From positions 1 to 32,570 of the forward strand of contig DASPIL010000043.1 of assembly GCA_035629175.1 (NCBI GenBank): DNA of 32,570 bases, written 5' to 3'. The notes under the pieces are model-generated. The model saw only the letters and a list, made by a program, of their open reading frames with translations. It ran no database searches and had not been told where the DNA came from. The position numbers and the translations under genes are program-made. Source of the stretch: Verrucomicrobiia bacterium (GTDB lineage: Bacteria > Verrucomicrobiota > Verrucomicrobiia > Limisphaerales > DASXHY01). This document shows, in pieces, positions 31,501 through 32,570 of this stretch. How positions within the stretch are numbered: position 1 is the first letter of the stretch; every line of letters starts with the position of its first letter.

Positions 31501-32570
31501 TCGCAACCAATGCACTCGGAGAAGTGACGTCGTACACCTATGTTTCGAACCGGCTCACCAGCACCAAACTCCCAAGCGGATTGATCACCACGAACATCTA
31601 TGGCGCGAACGGGTTTATAGCAGTCACCTACGATTACGCTGTGGTCGCCGGAACACCTGTTTACTATCGGACCAACGCGTACACCTACACCAATGGCCTT
31701 GTTTTCACGCATACCGACGAACGCGGACTGACGGTTACAAATACGTGGGACAAACTGCAGCGCCTCCTGAGCGTCAAGTATTCCGATGGACGATCCATTT
31801 CCTACACGTATGACAAGCTCGACCTCGTGCGGATTGTCGATCGGATGGGATTCACCAACTCCTTTGTTTACGACAACATGCAGCGCAAAATCTTCGAGAC
31901 GAATGCGCTCGGGCGCGTGACAGCCTATAGCTATTGCACATGCGGGTCTCTGAATTCGGTCCAGGACGCGGCAGGACAGAATACGTTCTTCTACTATGAC
32001 AACCTGGGGCGTCTGACCAACACCCTGTTTGCCGACGGATTCAGCATCCGGCGCGAATACGACCTCGCATCACAGATCCGCCGAACGATTGACAGCTCCG
32101 GTCACACGGTGATTAAGACTTATGACGGAGAGGGAAATTTGCAGGCGGTGGACAAGGACCACCCGATCGGGCCTCAAAGAACGGCGCAGTTCAGCTATGA
32201 CATCTATGATCGGGTCACGACGAACATCAATGCGGAAGGGGTGAAGGTGACGATGACCTACGATCCCCTGGGACGGTTGCGAACGCGGACGTATCCGGAC
32301 AACGGAGTTGAGAGCTTTGGCTATACACTGAACGTTTCAGGAGCGACCAGCTACACCAACCAGCTCAACCAGGTGACCCGTTACGTTTACGATCCGCTGG
32401 AGCGAAAGACGGCTGAAACGAACGCCAACCTGGAAGTGACGCGGTTTGTCTATAACGGCGCCGGGGACCTGCTGACATTGACCGATGGCAAGAATCAAAC
32501 GACGGCATGGAAGTACGATTCCTTTGGACGCGTGACGAACAAGCTCGATCATTTGGGGACGAACCTCTTC
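28569..32570 (+). CDS. Secreted C39-peptidase/RHS (YD-repeat) protein, incomplete at the window edge
   Basis: The frame is open from ATG 28569 to the right edge: 1334 codons without a stop. A signal peptide (about 1-26, ILQAIVAMLLVCDGNISFCA) is followed by TPR-like helices (SAWNPALLANLGVYYRSEGR, YTKALERWSEAWRRT). A C39-like cysteine-peptidase domain is next, with candidate triad Cys204 (FRCGTFALFHA), His274 (ENHYAAIVE) and Asp290 (YKVIDPTFGG). A Cys/Gly/Pro-rich linker (about 350-382) leads into the RHS part, which begins like other family members (MTYHQRET, NFGPSWNCNLLTYI) and contains YD repeats such as YDNLGRLTNT, YDPLGRLRTR and YNGAGDLLTLTDG. RHS proteins form large shells around toxic or adhesive C-termini; the C-terminus here lies outside the window, so no toxin can be claimed. 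Confidence 0.9.
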   Translation, partial: MKFQANILQAIVAMLLVCDGNISFCAEVPNSLDEVETTLRQAPLFKEPLIWVGSERPPESQTRALYEIAAVEAWNDNASADEKVSRFESFIAQYPDSAWNPALLANLGVYYRSEGRYTKALERWSEAWRRTANLTDYRSRHVAAFTAAYWSQLLSSLGRIDDMEALLAVVKTDVTAKSLFAKEIEAANRSLAIMKNQPAAAFRCGTFALFHAAQAFGEASKCQSLLSLNSPRSGFSLQNLVEFSANYQLGFAAVHRGSGGELIVPSVVHWKENHYAAIVEKRRGAYKVIDPTFGGSKWLSAAVINENASGYFLIQSGDHPASWRSVDPDEASTVFGKGIENNGEPNPSGCPCGTCPPPCAPGSPGSGNGGNGPGSCGSACGVRVGAAKAGMPDWEVQEPYISLWLHDRPMFYDLSLGGQFALDMTYHQRETRAAPGSWNTNVFNFGPSWNCNLLTYILVKGTVTHDQETVDCDPESESECCTQAVVTGNIELSEFAPKGGLRRHVWDGELAPWLRDTRTHAQLKPVGYDTVTTLPSACGYSYDQRVVHFKTATLDYPDGSTAAFGLVVTTSTLPEEKLAFITSLTNPQGQVMRYHYYTNVSVPNKPIVRLAHVVDFDGNTNSFLYEDANFSSAVTAITNANYKLGVAFRYDTNGFLTNIVDTIGLASSFQYTFTNDLFFQGYNTNGQPGNPDQYGGFTEPPHTNQVWLLTRMSTPYGDTSFEYIHPTWRMFTPSSAPSVEAEINRAIRVTQPDGGTHLFMYLDRHNPMVTGPYLYPTLCGSEGSDYLENYLVFKQRTSKHADIHLVDFNSYYWGPRQYARLSTTVITNFNYTDYRGARVRNWLHSNPDVNDFSTSQTLNAEQAPSPDPENSVSSQSIWYGYEGKPADADIVESQSDNIPVTVGYQTDDFAIRIQNSWRNTQGLVTKTVDFGSDVSCEHFIKTNLYVYAANGIDLVKHIGPGNLMLGGYAYNAFHQITFATNALGEVTSYTYVSNRLTSTKLPSGLITTNIYGANGFIAVTYDYAVVAGTPVYYRTNAYTYTNGLVFTHTDERGLTVTNTWDKLQRLLSVKYSDGRSISYTYDKLDLVRIVDRMGFTNSFVYDNMQRKIFETNALGRVTAYSYCTCGSLNSVQDAAGQNTFFYYDNLGRLTNTLFADGFSIRREYDLASQIRRTIDSSGHTVIKTYDGEGNLQAVDKDHPIGPQRTAQFSYDIYDRVTTNINAEGVKVTMTYDPLGRLRTRTYPDNGVESFGYTLNVSGATSYTNQLNQVTRYVYDPLERKTAETNANLEVTRFVYNGAGDLLTLTDGKNQTTAWKYDSFGRVTNKLDHLGTNLF

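Overview
The window looks like chromosomal DNA of a soil or freshwater Verrucomicrobiota bacterium, probably near Limisphaerales/Pedosphaeraceae. This rests on gene style only: a Tat-exported beta-helix protein, a secreted beta-helix protein paired with a C39-peptidase/RHS giant, a sensor kinase with OB-like periplasmic repeats, CBM9/LamG secreted proteins and a two-CxxC zinc-ribbon membrane protein. No rRNA or other phylogenetic marker was available to test it.

Layout. (1) 1-6.7 kb: a LysR regulator divergent from a rightward series of small enzymes: NADP/F420-type reductase, DUF1080-like secreted protein, beta-helix protein with an in-frame stop, ABM-type monooxygenase, VOC dioxygenase-like protein, alpha/beta hydrolase and SAM methyltransferase. 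An orphan tail of a second beta-helix gene lies between the last two. (2) 6.8-9.3 kb: a full-length panB carrying two frameshifts, tRNA-Gly(GCC) on the minus strand, and an insertion sequence with a DDE transposase and a doubled left-end repeat. (3) 9.3-11.4 kb: a zinc-ribbon membrane protein and cinA. (4) 11.6-19.0 kb: a 1750-aa multi-PAS sensor histidine kinase overlapping a REC-PAS-HisKA-HATPase-REC hybrid kinase. (5) 19.0-20.8 kb: divergent ferredoxin and pyruvate kinase. (6) 20.8-26.7 kb: a leftward three-gene unit of secreted TPR/CBM9/LamG protein, membrane sensor kinase and OmpR-type response regulator. (7) 26.7-27.2 kb: non-coding repeat- and hairpin-rich DNA. (8) 27.2 kb to the right edge: a secreted beta-helix-like protein lacking an obvious N-terminus, then a C39-peptidase/RHS protein running off the window.

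How it fits together. Two signalling modules dominate. One is a kinase/hybrid-kinase pair with no visible DNA-binding output. The other is a complete kinase/regulator pair apparently co-transcribed with a large carbohydrate-binding-type secreted protein. The left part is a mosaic with several decaying genes and one IS, suggesting recent rearrangement. The right-hand pair is probably a cell-surface or secreted system. I found no CRISPR array, phage module, or defence system I could support.
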